From Arctopsyche grandis (Eukaryota; Arthropoda; Insecta; Trichoptera; Hydropsychidae): a stretch of 64,000 nt of DNA. This document shows positions 1 through 20,411 of the stretch, piece by piece. The stretch is taken from contig NC_135355.1 of the NCBI RefSeq assembly GCF_051622035.1, positions 36,313,986 through 36,377,985 on the forward strand. Reading direction: 5' to 3'. Made by a program: the position numbers and the translations under genes. The notes under the pieces are model-generated. The model worked only from the letters and a program-made list of their open reading frames with translations, was not told the DNA's origin and made no database searches. The stretch's first letter is position 1, and each line of letters begins with the position of its first letter.

Positions 1-57
1 ATTGTCTAGGAAGGCGCATTGGGGTTTACCGGTTATGCCTTCCTGATATATATCTGT
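1..57 (+). repeat. SINE 3' tail fragment
   Basis: The sequence GGAAGGCGCATTGGGG followed by a complementary GCCTTCC matches the tails at 26995-27045, 59090-59135 and 63105-63145. The head lies outside the window. Confidence 0.6.
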
Positions 58-179
58 AGGAATCTCGTCGTCGTCATCGTCATCGAAACATTCGAGAATA
101 TTCCGCAACAACAAACTACATTCCCGAAAACCAGACGTCGTACACCTGCAGTCATTATATTAAACTCAAGCGGAACGCC

Positions 180-840
180 CCTACCAGTCGAGTGGAACCA
201 AAACGGTCGAAACACGCCGCCACCATTAAACCACATCGAGCGGAACGGCGCCAATCATTCCAGAAAATTCTACGCCTCGACAAAAGTGCATTCCTCGTTC
301 ACGCATCAACAACCACATGCGCTTACGCATCAACAACCACTTCCATCAATCGTTCCAGAAAATTCTACGCCTCGACAAAAGTGCATTCCTTTCTTACGCA
401 TCAACAAACCACCACCATCGGTCAGGCGATTCCAGAAACACTATAAAAGGAGGTACAACCCAAACAACGCCAGTCGACCCACAGCAGCAAGCGTCGACAT
501 ACAGCTCCTGACCAGCCACCACTACACTACGCGGACTTGGAAGATCAACCAGCCGGACGAGCCAGCAACACACTGCCGTATCCAGAGACCTTCCGAACAT
601 AACCGAACAACGAGCCAGCAACACACTGCCGCATCCAGAGACCTTCTGAACATAGCTGAATGCCGAGCCAGCGACACTCTACCATATCCAGAGACCGCTG
701 AACGACATACTTTTGCCCACAAATACCATACCTTTGTACAACCATAGGCAAACAATAAAACTTTATAAAACTAGCACAACAGTGTTTCGTTAGGCCGGGA
801 TACGGTCAACATACATGTACCCCGCCTACATATCTATATA
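180..840 (+). mobile_element. LTR-like block with promoter and poly(A) signals
   Basis: The block carries a TATA box (CTATAAAAGG, 441-450), a poly(A) signal (AATAAA, 754-759) and a TGTTTCGTTAGGCCGGGATA motif at 783-802. A ~38-bp segment is duplicated at about 257-294 and 355-392. A unit of about 57-59 bp starting CGAGCCAGC is present three times between 557 and 700. A diverged copy of the terminal motif lies in opposite orientation at 1236-1280. Promoter plus poly(A) signal in about 500 bp resembles an LTR; no gag/pol or primer-binding site was seen. The open frame across it is probably incidental. Confidence 0.4.
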
Positions 841-924
841 AAAAAAAGCAATATATTGTGTATTAACTAGAAGAATAGGCAATCTAATACACAAGTTGTA
901 GAAGTACGAGTAGTTCTACGTAAG

Positions 925-1798
925 GGATATACCTCACGGCACCGAAAGTGAAAAGACAAAGATCGAAAATAAAAGGGTGCATGATAAACGGTACTATGTA
1001 TATATAATATATATGAGTGGCATACGGTGAAATTATCTCTCTTTTTGTCATACAGCCTTGTTTAATGTGCAGGATACGGGAGAAAAAGACTGCTCCGCTT
1101 GTTCCTGTTGTATCCTGATCGCACAAATTAAGTGAAGATGTACGACGGGGGGGAGAGAGAGTTTTACCGCACGCCACTGATATATATACTAACCGTTTTT
1201 CATATGTTTGCATGGTAAATGAACATGTAAGACAGGGTAGGTATGTTGACCGTATCCCGGTCTAACGAAACACATGTTGTGTAGTTTGAAAGAGAATGGT
1301 TTATTTTCGTTCAATTTGGTACAATGGTTATTGTATGTACGAAGAGGTTTCTTCGGAGAAGTGATCTGTATGAACTCCAGAGGCTCACTCTGCCAGTGGA
1401 GCTTGCTGCGTTGCTTTATAAACGTTTTGGGTTGGAGCGTGTCGTGTGCAAATCCTTTGTTCTTGGTACTCTTGATGTAAGCGATGACCTGTTTCGAGCA
1501 CGTGTACATGTGACACGTGTTGAGTGCATTTTCTTTTGTTCCTGGTACTCGCGCTGGCCTAGTTATGCTGCGAGCGTGGTTTTTATGGGTTCAGTGCCAG
1601 GACGTGGTCCGTTGGGTAATGGGATCGTGCACCGAGCGTATGGTGCACCGACCTCTTTATGAGGCGATCGAGGAACACTTGCGGTATTACGACTTTTCTG
1701 GATATGTGTCGCAGTGGCCTGATGAGATCATATGAGTTGTACTATATGCCTACAAACATTTTCAACTTTTCCACTGTCGACTTTTTTACGGTCACCCC
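925..1798. mobile_element. Degenerate copy of Mutator-like foldback family, interrupted
   Basis: The left end is related to that at 46484 (ATACCTCACGGCACCG) and the internal body is shared with the copies at 3580-3810 and 46484-46837. The matching right terminus ACGGTCACCC appears only at 1789-1798. The 1236-1775 segment, which contains LTR-like sequence, seems to have been inserted. Possible 9-bp flanks CTACGTAAG / CTACTAAAG agree at 7 positions. Confidence 0.45.
1280..1760 (-). other. LTR-like inverted segment, no gene recognised
   Basis: Read on the minus strand this ends with the same TGTTTCGTTAG..CCGGGATACGG motif as the block at 783-802, so it may be a second LTR fragment in opposite orientation. 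Open frames of about 100 codons occur on both strands but resemble no known protein. Confidence 0.3.
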
Positions 1799-2199
1799 TA
1801 CTAAAGGTAGTGTTTTTATATTTTTTGTATTGAAATCTAAGTGGCCAAATGTGTTTTCTGGTAAACGGATTATTTCGCACATTGCGATCGCGCACACGAC
1901 AATCATTGCCACGAAAATCGCGAATACGGGATATTTGGCACTCGAGTTTTCATTAGTAGGATAGTTCGCCTGGTTACCTCTCGATGGATAGAATTTTCGG
2001 GTGCCAGATGTTCCGTGATTTTAGTGACTTTTAGAAATCGTTTTATGCGGAATAATCACTGAACCGTGTTTTCTATACAATTTGAAAAGCACTATCGGTC
2101 AGTGCTGCCCAAAAGAATTTTTTTATTAAAAATGGAGACACTCTCGACTTGTACTGGCAACACTCGCACTTTGCATACTGTCAGATCTGTCATAAGGTT

Positions 2200-2988
2200 A
2201 TGTTGTGTGCTACAAATGTAAGAACCCCGTTTTCGTTGCTAGCTGCTACTTTCATATGTCGTTACACTGCCATGGCTGAAGGTATTTGCAGGGTCTATTG
2301 ATAATTTGTTTATATTTATATTCTCAGGTCAAAAATTGCATTGTTGGTGCAACTATTTTAAAACTGACAGGTGAATAAATAACCCGTCGCATAATTTTGT
2401 ATTATACTTTCCTTTTCCATCGACTGGTGTGTGTTGTATCAGTTTGAACAAATCAATGTTGGTAATTTCAGGTATTCACTCTATAGCTTACGTGACAATA
2501 CCTAACGACGAGGTGGGCAAAACCCTAGCACGGAAGATAATCGAAAATGAACTAGCAGCTTGTGTCAATATCATACCCAAAGTAATCTCTATATATAAAT
2601 GGAAAGATGAAATAACCGAAGATTCCGAGGTAGCCATCACTAGTATAACATTATGATCATTGAAATCGCATCAAAAAAATAATTGAATTTTTTTATTATT
2701 TTTCATTTGTTTTTTTTTCGCTCATAGAAAATAATAAGTTGTATTGTTCACTACTTTGTTTTGAAAAGTTATATAAAAATTGTAATTATAAAAACTAATA
2801 TTGAGGATGATATCTTGTAGGCTCTAATGATGATCAAGACGCGTACGTCCAGAGTGGACGATCTAGTAAAATTTGTCCGAGAAAACCATCCGTACATTGT
2901 CTGCGAAGTTATATCGACCCCTATCCAAAATGGAAATCCGCCATATCTGAAATGGATAAGTGATTCAGTACCAGAAATTAAAAAATAA
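2200..2988 (+). CDS. CutA: CutA divalent-ion tolerance protein, three exons, complete
   Basis: Exons are 2200-2281, 2472-2629 and 2821-2988 (TAA at 2986-2988); donors GTATTT and GTAGCC, acceptors TTTCAG and TTGTAG. They give 408 nt, 135 residues. The body shows the CutA hallmarks in order: [20 protein letters not shown], then [20 protein letters not shown], then [20 protein letters not shown], and the end [20 protein letters not shown]. Known for the family: a small trimeric protein with a ferredoxin-like fold, named for copper tolerance in bacteria; animal versions have been linked to acetylcholinesterase processing. The first 24 residues contain a hydrophobic stretch that could be a signal or targeting sequence; an in-frame second Met at 2272 would give a shorter cytosolic form. 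Exon 1 is inferred from a good donor and a perfect phase match, so the start is less certain than the core. A candidate AATAAA lies at 3007-3020. Confidence 0.9.
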
Positions 2989-3129
2989 TACTCTTTTTAA
3001 TTATAAAATAAATAAATATTATTGAAAAAATCTGACTTTTATTTGAATGGTGTTGTGAACTTTGTTCAATTGTTTTTAATTTAAATCCTTTCATGACCAT
3101 CGGTATATATAATAATAATGCACCAGCAA

Positions 3130-3240
3130 ACTTTAATCCAAAGCTGTGGAATCGGAGTCGGAGCATTTAAAGCGGAATCGGAGTGGTAAAAAATCAACAG
3201 ACTCCTTTTTACAAACCTCTTCTTACTTCTGAAACGATTT
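3130..3240. repeat. Fragment of GCTGTGGA-type transposon
   Basis: The sequence AGCTGTGGAATCGGAGTCGG and the following ~70 bp match the left end of the element at 13171-14127, so this is a partial copy. Confidence 0.5.
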
Positions 3241-3579
3241 ATTATTATTATTTTTTAATAAATAGTATGCATCAAAACCAGTCTCTATTTATTAATCTAA
3301 TATTTAAATTACATTATAAATAAAATCGTTGAATTGCACATATTTTGATATGTTCTGGCCAAAACCGATGTTTCCTCCATCTCATACTTTTTTTATCATT
3401 ATTATTTATTTACAAGGCTATTCTATGTTTTACTTTGCTAATCGTTCAGTCAGTATTCCTACATTCTTCCGATCGGTTTGCGCGGTTTCTCATCTCTGAT
3501 AGAAATTTAAATCGCTTCCGATAATTCGGTGGTGAAAAATAATCGTAATAAACACGTTTAAGAATACAAAAATTTTGGA

Positions 3580-3812
3580 GACGATTTGGAGAATGGCATG
3601 CGGTGAAATTGTCTCTCTTTTTGTCATACAGCCTTTTTTAATGTGCGCACGCAGGATACGGGAGGAAAAGCCTGTTCCTCTTGTATCCTGCTCGCGCAAA
3701 TTAAGTGAGGATGTACGAGGGGGGGAGAGAGTTTTACCGCACGCCACTGATTCTAACCGTTTTTCATAAGTATGCATCGTAAACGAACATTTTCTACTTT
3801 TTCACGGTCACC
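3580..3812. mobile_element. Partial foldback-family copy
   Basis: It shares GTCATACAGCCTT, GGATACGGGAGGAAAAGCCT and GTTTTACCGCACGCCACTGA with copies at 925 and 46484, and ends with the family terminus ACGGTCACCC (3803-3812). The left end is not clear. Confidence 0.5.
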
Positions 3813-5338
3813 CACTTCAGATCATATCAGATTATTCTGGAACGAGCGCTGGCTGCGCGTGGACTTTGGGCTTTCATTCGGATTCTCCACCCACCCCTAC
3901 GCAACACTTATTTATTATTCATATGAAAAATGCATCTTGAATAATTTTTAATCATTTTTATATAAAATAAATAAAAAAATTACAGGAAAGGTTTATATAT
4001 GTATAACAAAAAAAAAATAATAAACATAAAGTCAATAAAGAAATAACAAGCAATATATTTAATTGTCAATTAATATAAATATAATTAATTATAAGTGATA
4101 ATTTCTATAATCTAAACTTTAATTTACAATTAAATCGAAAAGAATCACATATCAGAAATGTACACAGCAGTACCTTAAATGCGAATTTTGTATGAAACCT
4201 AAAAAGAGTACAAAACACATTATGTATGTCTTCAATATAATACGTATATAAGAAATAAAATTGTATAAAGGTAAGGGTACACAGTGGGACCAGTGCAACG
4301 AGAATCTACAAAAATGTACACGTCTGTCGTTGAAATAGGTGGGGAATGTACACATTGATTATTCCTCAAACTCTACACTAGCGCCACACATAATGTGTAC
4401 CACGTTGTATATATTAAATATATGTAATAGATACGTATGTATGTATGTATTTAAGAGTAGTTCGTGGCGCATAGAAACACTACTGCGTCACTACGATCAC
4501 TGAATATGTATTTAAATATCATAACGAAATGTATTATTTACACTTAGATTTATCTCGTTTAAATACAATGACTAAATAAATTAAACATGAAAAGTCAATG
4601 GCGGATGAAGCGGCGGCTGAACGCTCTTCATTTTGGCAGTGAATACTGGGCTTGTTCGGGAATGTCTTCGCAGTTTCTCGGATCCCTGAAACACATCAAA
4701 CAATCCTTTAAAACTCACACACTACACAACACACGGCACTAAAAACTGGACACAACTAAATCTTCTCAAAATTTAACATCATTGACGTGAAAATCGAATC
4801 AATTTACAACGTTGGCTGGCTGATTAGTCGCGGTACATATTTTACATTCGTAATGAATCATTTAATGTAAATTCATTTCACATAAATAAAATGATAAATT
4901 GATACATGCCATTAATTAAAAACAATTAGAGTGCAACCATGCACAAATTAAAATATATAGTGTAAATGAGCGCATTGAATCGACAACTTACAAGATTTTG
5001 AGTATGTGATTTCTAAATTAGGTTTTTATTCGACAAAATATTGCGAAAATAATGCTTAAAAACGAAAATATCTATAAAACCAGTGCAAATTTCAACAAAT
5101 GTTAAGACATAATTAAGCAGTCAATATATGTAGAGCGTAGTAAAAACATATGTTAAATCGGAGGTGATTATGTGACTTACGACATCAATACAATGGTCAA
5201 ACACGCACTCACATGTATTAAGTCATTACATACATTACATTACAACACTTGTCATAAATCAGCTGGTAATATGAGTCCGATCTATACACAAAATGAGAAC
5301 TGAGATTTATTTGAAATTAACTTTAACTCTATTTTGTC
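3813..5338. other. AT-rich intergenic DNA, nothing recognised
   Basis: No coding signal, splice-supported exon or RNA gene was seen. Simple ATGTATGT runs occur near 4435-4450. Confidence 0.5.
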
Positions 5339-6249
5339 TAGGGATTCCAATACCAGTACCACTGAAACCGGTGTTTTGTTCAAATTCGGCCTTCGGTACT
5401 ACCTATTGCGTCTAGGGATTCCAATTCCAGTACTACGGAAACCGGTTCTACCGGTTTTTTGACAAAATTCGGGCTTCGGTACTATCAGTAGTACAGAATA
5501 GACTACAAGTAGTACCGAAATATAAGAATTTCAATTTTACATATGTTGTTTGCATTGTTTCGAAAGCGTTGTATTGGCTAGTTTGTATGGATTAGTCGAA
5601 GAATGAATCAACAGTCAACATCCTTTTTGACCTGCTATTCAAAGAAGAATACTACAATAACTGACTGTTAAAAAAAATTAATGATTAGCCAACAGTTAAT
5701 TATTTGATAATTAATTAAATTATATTGCAATAATTGATTAAATAAATAAATTCCGACTGAGACCGGTACTACCGACTGATACCTGTACTACCATCCAATA
5801 TCGGTACTACCGACTGGTACCGGTACTACCAACCAACATCGGTACTACCGACAAACATCGATACTACCTACCTTTGTCGGTACTACCGACAAATATTGGT
5901 ATTACCAAAAATAAATAAATTCCGACTGATACCTGTACTACCATCCAATATCGGTACTACCGACTGGTACCGGTACTACCGACTGGTACCGGTACTACCA
6001 ACCAATATCGGTACTACCGATCAATATCGGTACTATCGATCAATATCGGTACTACCTACCTATGTTGGTACTACCGACAAATATCGTTATTACCCACAAC
6101 TACCGGTACTACCGAAAAATATCCGTACTACCGACAAATATCGGTACTACCTACATATACGCGTTCTACCGGCGACACCAGTGTGGGCCGGCAGTGATTT
6201 TTTTCGGTAGTACCTGTAATGACAAATGACGGTATTTTTGGAATCCCTA
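5339..6249. mobile_element. Nonautonomous DNA transposon carrying a 20-bp satellite
   Basis: The ends are inverted (TAGGGATTCCAA at 5339-5350, TTGGAATCCCTA at 6238-6249). A second internal copy of the left end lies at 5413. The TAGGG start fits hAT-type termini, but no 8-bp target duplication was found, so the superfamily is unsure. It holds no transposase. Confidence 0.6.
5755..6170. repeat. 20-bp tandem satellite (GGTACTACCGAC-type)
   Basis: About twenty units of the pattern CGGTACTACCGACNAATAT, with drift. Three units (60 bp) give a 20-residue pattern, which explains the apparent open frame at 5896-6210; that frame is not a gene. Confidence 0.85.
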
Positions 6250-8055
6250 ATTAATTATGTATGTCAGCTTCACACTAATCTGCACATTAGTTCAATACAA
6301 AGTCTTCACAGTTGAAATACATTTTGAATTATTAGTTTTTATTGCAAATTTGTTAAAATAAATTAAGAAGGTGTATATGAAATAAGCAAATCAACCTATT
6401 ATGTATAAATAATGACATGCAATACATTACTCATTCCACTAATATAAACACATCAACATTAAGTAATATATGTATGTAGTATGTTTAGAAATATAAAGCA
6501 AAATATAAACTAATAAATAATAATTATAAGAAAAATAAATAACCAAATGATTATATTATATCAGCCCATTAGTATCGGTGGTTTTGCCATTATGTAAAAA
6601 ACTAATTCAACTAAGCCTTATGCAAAAGAATGTGTACGTATATGTATCCATACCATTCCCACGAAACTCCTGTGAAATGCAATATTATAACATGTACCAA
6701 ACTCAATAAAAGATAAATTATCCCTTTAATATATATAAATATAAAGTAACAGTTTCGTCAAAACATTCAAAAACAAAAAACTAAACATCGACAGTGGAAA
6801 GGTGGGTCAAATCTACGACTAAATAATTCGAGAAAAGAAATGCAAAAAGAATTACAAGATTTCTTTCAAATGTAAAACCAAAAAAAAAATAAACAGTGGT
6901 CGAATGTGAAAGTATAATATATTTCATGATTTTCAAGGGTTAATTGATAACACAAACGCACACACACACACACACGCTAAATAACAAATTGTGGGTGAAA
7001 TATAACTTATAAATTTGAGAAAGAAATACACACACTACGAATGTTTTTTTTTTGTTTTATTTACATACAATAAATTGTACTAATTTTATTCTGAAGATAT
7101 ATAACAAGAAGAAATCCATCACATTGATTAATTTTTTTTTTTACGATGGTGTAAATAAAGCAAAAAATCTAAATAAGGCATTTGAAGTCATTTACCATTA
7201 ATTTTTTTTTTTTAATAATAAAATCTCTAAAATAATATACATATATAATATAGTATATTAGTGTCAATTCATACAACACAGCTGAGATTAATAATCAGTC
7301 TAACCTAGTAACTATGTATTTAGATATAAACAATATACACTAGTATACGATTGCTAACGGTTATTATTCGTAAACAATAATGTCAACATCAAAATTGTCA
7401 AAACCGATGAATTAAAAACAATTACAATAGACACAACCTACAGAAATTTTCAAATAAATATATATACACACACACACACACACATACATACACAGTACAT
7501 CAATGTAACAAAAATACAAGTTGTAATTGATTTTAGAAAAACATTGCCATAACATTCACAGCCGAGTAGTCTTTGGGAAAACTTTCAAACCGAAAATATT
7601 CGTCAAATTTTACATTTTATCACACGTATGTACCAATATTAAACTACTAATTGCTAAAAATTCAAACAAATATATATATCGAAGCACTTAAAAATAAATT
7701 TATATATGTAAGATTATTATGAATTGTAAAAACTTTTATGTATATATTTGGTATATTCTTTAAATTAAATCTTTGATTAAAAATTTAATTAAACTATTAA
7801 TAATCAGAATTCATATAATATTTAATACTGTACTATTATATTGCTAAAAGAATTTACATTACCGACTAGTCATATATATGTACAATTAAAAGTAGCACCA
7901 ATATTTTTAAATAATAAATTGTGATAATATATAAAAACAATTCATACGTTTCGTTGACTAAAAAACCTAATCGACATCAAAAATTATCGACTACCAAAAT
8001 ATAATAACTTACATCCTATTAGACACAAGTTACAGAATTGTAATGCATTATCATT

Positions 8056-8128
<73 letters not shown>

Positions 8129-8632
8129 ATTATTTATTATATTATATATGGGATGTATTATTTCACAACACTAAATATAAGTATGTGTATATACGGGATA
8201 TATAAGATATGTATAAGCAGTTGCAATGAGAGAATATGCCAAAAACTCAGGACAGGGTACACGAATCTAATAACTATATAAAACAGTATAATATTGCTTA
8301 TTAAATCCTATTGTCTCGTCCACTACATTAAGTTACGACTCGAACCAGACAAGAGTAAGATAAATTCAAATAAAACGTTACGTATATATCTATATATTAA
8401 TTCTACTACTCCAAGCGCATCCACAAATTGACAAACATTTCCTATCACATTATATATACATATATGTATATAATTGTTGTGCAAGTAAGATTTAATTTAA
8501 TAACAGGTTACGTATCTATTTAGTATTGTGAAATAACTTTTATAAATGACACAAGAATCAAAATACATGTGTTAATTTATTACGCTACCGTATGTAATGC
8601 TCTTTAAACCTTTCAGGCTCAATATCTTTTAA
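6250..8632. other. Very AT-rich intergenic DNA
   Basis: Only simple sequence is seen: short CA runs at 6958-6975 and 7468-7484, and a pure AT dinucleotide run at about 8059-8124. No exon, RNA gene or transposon end was recognised. Confidence 0.5.
8059..8124. repeat. (AT)n microsatellite
   Basis: Uninterrupted AT dinucleotides for about 65 bp. Confidence 0.95.
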
Positions 8633-9141
8633 CCGTTTGCCCGCGGCCATCTTCTATGGAAGCTTTGCGCGACAAGTCTGTAGCGCGGTTATCTTCCATA
8701 GAATTTCTGAACTTTGCACGGGATTTTGAGCCTTATATGCGCCTATTTCAACTGTTTTAAGGTTCAAAATTGGTTGAATATGTTACAGAGAGTTGAATGC
8801 CATCTATTCAATTTGCTTAAAATGAACATATACCAATCAAAATTAGTTTTTTGTGGAACCATACTGAAACCTCGTCCATGTGACGTCACGTCTGTTGAAC
8901 AATGGCGACGATACAACTCAATTGTATAAAGAATGATTATTTGACAATTAAGCCAAAACAACGAGATATATTATGTATTTTATTGTTTAAAATAATACTT
9001 GATGTGTTAATTAACATATCTGGTTACTTGAGTAAATATTAAAATCTGTATTTAAGGTCGAAAACTCGATTGCCAAATTCGCGAAACAGGTGCCGCTGCG
9101 TACAGGGCTTGTTCGCTATATTTATTGCCGCGGGCAACGGA
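8633..9141. mobile_element. piggyBac-like MITE, 509 bp, copy 1
   Basis: TTAA lies on both sides (8629-8632 and 9142-9145). The ends are inverted: CCGTTTGCCCGCGGC at the left and GCCGCGGGCAACGG at the right. It is ~90% identical by eye to 55250-55739. It contains TGACGTCACGT, a CRE-like site, and no transposase. TTAA targets and a CCC/CCG-type start are known for piggyBac elements; the family call is inferred. Confidence 0.75.
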
Positions 9142-9761
9142 TTAATGAAAGCGGTCTAAAACGTTTTAAAAAATAATTCAGACTAATTTCAAATCAACTT
9201 TAACAATCAAAATGGACACGTTTGAAATAAATCTATGTGTAAAGCACATTTGAGCGTGAAACAAAATGAATGTATAATATTTATAAGAATAAAAACACTA
9301 TTAAATATAATATCAGTTTTCTACATATTTGGCAAACATTAACACAACCAACAAAAATAGCCATCACAACGAAGCAGATGAAATGCATTACCTACTGGAT
9401 AATAAACACTTTATCGCCGATGATTACAATTAAATATTACAAAAGAGTTAAATTAATAACATCCAGTGGTATTTATACATGTACAGATTTTGATTAAATC
9501 AAACAGGCACAATTGACAGAGGGAAAAAAAGCATAATTGTAAACAATAAGCCAGCAGTGTTCGTAATGGTTGGGTTTTTTTTTTATTAAATCACAAACGG
9601 CATATAATTTTCTATAATTGGATTGAAATGCTTGAGCAATATAAGAATCGCCATTCCGAACATCACTGCAACATGTCTTTATTTCAATTTCCTAATACAA
9701 GTTTAATTATATTATTCCGTGACACTAAAATACTTCTGTAATGAATTTGAAGAATAACACT

Positions 9762-10612
9762 GTTCGACAAATGACGACTTTATTTTTGGTTCAGAGACGA
9801 GATATGACTTTTCTTATAGATCTATGACAATTGAACACAAAGCTGGTAATAAAAAATGTTGATGGGCTCGAGATTCGGAGATATGAATGTGTTTTTTAAA
9901 TCGCGCGATTTTTCTATATCTTGGTGTTGTTCGGTCGATGTCTCAAAATCTGTCAACTTCCTGCTCAAAATGAAGATTGGAATGTGTAGTCGGGTATTTT
10001 ATCTTTCATTTGTAGTACTTTTCAGCTTTAAAAGTAGTCGTCCAGTTCAAATCAAAAGTCAAAAGTACGTATTTTCACTTGGGATTTTTTCCCACTGTTA
10101 ATACTATTTTATATTGAGTATTTTCTATTGAAACATGTTTATTGGGATAGGGTTCTGGCCACACTATTTTTTGTTTTCGTTTAAAAGGGTTAATTGGAAG
10201 TGTGCTGAATTTTTAATCGGTAAAATTTCCATCTAAAAACTCGTACTATTATTTACTCGTATTTACACGAATCTGAATTGAATTAATAGGGATAATATAT
10301 TTAATTGTCTTTATATGAGAATTAAATAAAATTCTAGTAAGTAGTAAGTAGATAGTAAGCTAGTTATCAATAAAATTATTGTTTATTAATCCTAGACTAT
10401 AGATTCCAATATTCATTTTGAACAAGAAGTTGACAGATTTTGATACATCGACCGAACAACAGCAAGATATAGAAAAATCGCGCGATTTAAAAAACACATA
10501 TATCTCCGAATCTCGCGCCAATCAACATTTTTATTACCAGATTCGTGTTCACTGGGCATAGATCGATAAGAAAAGTCATATCTCGTCTCTGAACCATTTT
10601 TCGTGTCGAACA
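9762..10612. repeat. Inverted-repeat pair (~220-bp arms, ~410-bp spacer)
   Basis: The arm at 9762-9985 reads, reverse-complemented, as 10400-10612; shared blocks include AAATCGCGCGATTTTTCTAT and CAGAGACGAGATATGACTTT. The arms are diverged by several percent. This could be a foldback transposon or two inverted copies of one repeat. Confidence 0.7.
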
Positions 10613-11102
10613 GTATAATTGACAAATAATATCAAATTCTACAACATGTTCAAATATTTTTAATTGCATAAAGTAGAACTCGAAGAAATTTCTTAAAACA
10701 TTGTTAAATAATTTACTGACCATACAAAATATGTACTTCATAATTACAACCATCATAAAAGACAATAGATAACACATACAAGTTTTTGATAATACAAATA
10801 ACAATGATACAAAAGGTGGCACATACACCATATTACTAGAAAAAATGCATATTACCTAAAAAAAAATAATAAAAACACTAAAAGACTTTGTTATGTAACT
10901 TCAGCATTGACTAAACAGCAGGTTTATATATTTAATTTTTACACAAATGCTCGCCGAATCAAACTATGATCCAACCAATGTGAGTTGCTGAACGTACATA
11001 AGTATTTGTTTTTTTAAATATGATAAAATTAATGTGTATGTACCCCCTAAGACAGAGTGCATAGTATAAGAATGTTTAAAATCATACAAGGAAATAGCTT
11101 GC

Positions 11103-11263
<161 letters not shown>

Positions 11264-11667
11264 ATATAATATAATATATATCTATAATAATCAAGTTTAT
11301 CAATAATTTTCGATAAGAAAAGGCATGCTTTCTTTCGTGCTTTTAATCAAATGTTTTATTCAATTGTTATCAGAATACATATGTTGGCATTGTATTTTAT
11401 TTTCTATACTATTTTAAAAACGTGCGCCGAAAGTTGTGAACTAAACTTAAATGTATGTAAAATTCCTTACGTCCGAATTTGGTGTATTTAATAATTAACT
11501 TCATATAAAATACTAAAATTTTTGCTGCTTTTAAACGGTTACACGACAATTGGTCCAAATTGCGATCTATACGATAAAAAGTACCATATACATCGATAGA
11601 TATATAACATATAATACAATAAAAAGTTACTTTTTCCATTAAAATAGGAAAATTTAGGATTTTTTAA

Positions 11668-11832
11668 CATTTTGTCGGTTGAACATTATTTCCGTGGACA
11701 TTTTGTCGCGTGAACGATTTGTCGCGGGGACATTTTGTCGCGGGTACATTTTGTCAGTGCACTAATTTTCGGGTACATTTTGTCGTTGAACCTTTTGGAC
11801 TTGCACCAATTGTCGCGTCCCCATTTTAAACA
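11668..11832. repeat. Degenerate ATTTTGTCGCG repeats
   Basis: The motif ACATTTTGTCG with a GCG or GTG follow-up recurs about seven times at 14-24-bp spacing. A similar pair is at 20425-20465. Origin unknown. Confidence 0.6.
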
Positions 11833-12028
11833 ACCGAAAGATAATTACAACTCGACTTGTATATATATATATATAAAAACCAATGAATAAAAACAATTAA
11901 AAAGAAAAAGGCACTTAAAAAACGAAAAACAACAACGATACGTCACTCGAGTACAAAAAACATTTCAGAATCGATCAAAAGTATACGACTAATCACAAAA
12001 CGCAAGCAGCAAAAACGGCCATTACTCG

Positions 12029-19752
<7,724 letters not shown>

Positions 19753-20204
19753 CTGAAAGAAGAAAAAAACAACAGGTGAGTATGAATTTTAAAAATAACA
19801 TGATTTCCACATTTTATATACTATATATGAAAAAGTAAACAACTGAGTCATCGTCCCAGAAAGCTTATACATATTATACATATGTATCAAATGGGTATCA
19901 TTCAAAGTTTAGTGACAAACTTACATACCTATATATTCTCAACGACTAACCGGAAAAATAAAAGATTCTACATATGTAGATATATTTCAACTGATTCTTT
20001 GCATTTCTGGGATAACACTGAATTCAAAAATAAACCTCAGCATAGACAACAAAGAACGACTCACTCCCTTTAGCGGGCACTTCTCATTATAAGAAAAAAT
20101 CAACGCAATATAAAATACAAATTCGTTAGAATGAAAATCATATTGATATTTGGGTACCATTTATCGGCCCGGCAAATAAAAATAATGCCCCTCTCTAAAA
20201 TAGT

Positions 20205-20411
20205 CAAATGGGTTGCCAGTAACAAAAATAAATACCGACCCTAGCAACCTAAATGAATAGGGCCAACCCTAACTTAACCAAACCTAACCTAACCCTTAAA
20301 TAAATAAGTGTTGGCTGCTAAGATTTTACGATTACCCAGTGAAAATGTAACTGGTTATGATTTCACTGAAACGTCAAATTTTATTTTTGTTACTGGCAGC
20401 CCGTTTGACGA
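20205..20411. mobile_element. MITE with ~30-bp inverted ends
   Basis: GTCAAATGGGTTGCCAGTAA at the left pairs with TTACTGGCAGCCCGTTTGAC at the right. The interior includes AACCTAACCTAACCC near 20280-20295, a short interstitial match to the insect telomere repeat. Confidence 0.65.

Noticed and set aside
19-747. 242-codon open frame as a gene
   Set aside because: It spans tandem and direct repeats within an LTR-like block and resembles no protein family.
20280-20296. Telomere
   Set aside because: Only two or three CCTAA-type units are present, inside a MITE.
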